Origin: Bacillus sp. SG-1
GTDB taxonomy: Bacteria > Bacillota > Bacilli > Bacillales > Bacillaceae_B
Assembly (NCBI RefSeq): GCF_000181495.1
Contig: NZ_ABCF01000006.1
Span: 1 to 64,000, forward strand
DNA length: 64,000 nt
Reading direction: 5' to 3'
A model generated the notes under the pieces. It was not told the DNA's origin and searched no databases. It saw nothing but the letters and a program-made list of their open reading frames with translations. Each line of letters starts with the position of its first letter. The first letter of the stretch is position 1. Positions 63,703-64,000 of this stretch are shown piece by piece. The translations under genes were made by a program, and so were the position numbers.

Positions 63703-64000
63703 ATGGCAAAAATGATCGCAATCAACGCTGGGAGTTCTTCTTTAAAATTCCAGCTTTTCGAAATGCCTCAAGAAGAGGTAATTACAAAAGGTTTAATCGA
63801 ACGTATCGGATTGAATGACTCTGTTTTCAGTATTTCCGTAAATGGAGAGAAACAGAAAGAAGTAACGGATATTCCTAATCATGAAGTAGCCGTGAAAATG
63901 CTATTGGACAAATTGACTTCAGCAGGCATCATTGAGTCGCTTGATGAGATTGAAGGAATTGGACACCGCGTCGTGCATGGCGGCGAAATTTTCAATGATT
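63703..64000 (+). CDS. ackA: Acetate kinase, 5' part
   Basis: The first 99 codons of acetate kinase, cut by the window edge. [21 protein letters not shown] is the phosphate-binding start of the ASKHA fold, and [13 protein letters not shown] is the substrate-site segment. It makes ATP and acetate from acetyl phosphate during overflow metabolism. AAAAGGAG precedes the ATG. A cre site upstream of its promoter suggests activation by CcpA, whose gene lies 47 kb earlier in this window. Confidence 0.96.
   Translation, partial: MAKMIAINAGSSSLKFQLFEMPQEEVITKGLIERIGLNDSVFSISVNGEKQKEVTDIPNHEVAVKMLLDKLTSAGIIESLDEIEGIGHRVVHGGEIFND

Overview
The window is a piece of the core chromosome of an endospore-forming Bacillaceae, a Bacillus-type Firmicute of moderate GC. 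The gene order sftA, murC, ytxGHJ, aroA-ccpA, acuCBA/acsA, tyrS, rpsD, dgcP, ytsP, refZ, hisJ, ezrA, braB, nifZ-thiI, ssp, ytcI, nadK, sppA-yteJ, ytfIJ, tpx, ytxK, ackA follows B. subtilis closely. Spore and sporulation genes (an alpha/beta SASP with a sigma-G promoter, gerW/ytfJ, refZ with a sigma-H promoter) support the assignment. It is not B. subtilis itself: several loci differ and many intergenic repeats are present. No rRNA, tRNA or CRISPR was seen.

Layout. 0-5 kb: end of the DNA translocase gene sftA, a nicotinate phosphoribosyltransferase, an unknown gene, murC. 5.1-6.6 kb: a complete IS3-family element sitting in the loop of the murC terminator. 6.7-8.3 kb: an ECF sigma factor and its membrane-anchored partner, with a canonical ECF promoter. 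8.5-16.6 kb: aminopeptidase, ytxGHJ with tandem sigma-H and sigma-B promoters, a large FtsA-like protein, DAHP synthase, CcpA. 16.9-21.9 kb: an accessory stretch (lipoprotein, broken SDR gene, two small membrane proteins, LD-carboxypeptidase, nitroreductase, cysteine dioxygenase). 22-26.5 kb: the acetate utilisation cluster acuABC/acsA. 26.7-35.5 kb: a class A PBP, the T-box controlled tyrS, rpsD, dgcP. 35.6-39.6 kb: megL, a Rieske oxidoreductase and a sigma-B driven cupin. 39.9-49.4 kb: ytsP, refZ, hisJ, ezrA, braB, nifZ-thiI and an SASP gene. 49.7-64 kb: acyl-CoA synthetase, amidohydrolase, rarD, nadK, sppA-yteJ, stress/SRPBCC genes, ytfIJ, tpx, ytxK and the start of ackA.

Carbon overflow and acetate form one theme: ccpA, acsA/acuABC, the second acyl-CoA synthetase and ackA. 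There are good cre sites upstream of megL and at the activating position of ackA. Sulfur metabolism is another (megL, cysteine dioxygenase, nifZ-thiI, YtxJ, Tpx, fRMsr).

The unexplained material is mostly between genes. It includes four tandem arrays whose units carry palindromes (25, 52, 52 and 53 bp) and a degenerate array with a period near 50 bp. There is a large modular repeat with hairpins that covary between copies, and four dispersed palindromes with a GGGACWGTCCC core. Two leader candidates stand out: a possible structured RNA with mutually exclusive stems before the amidohydrolase gene, and a 29-codon ORF before dgcP whose start codon lies in a perfect 17-bp hairpin.
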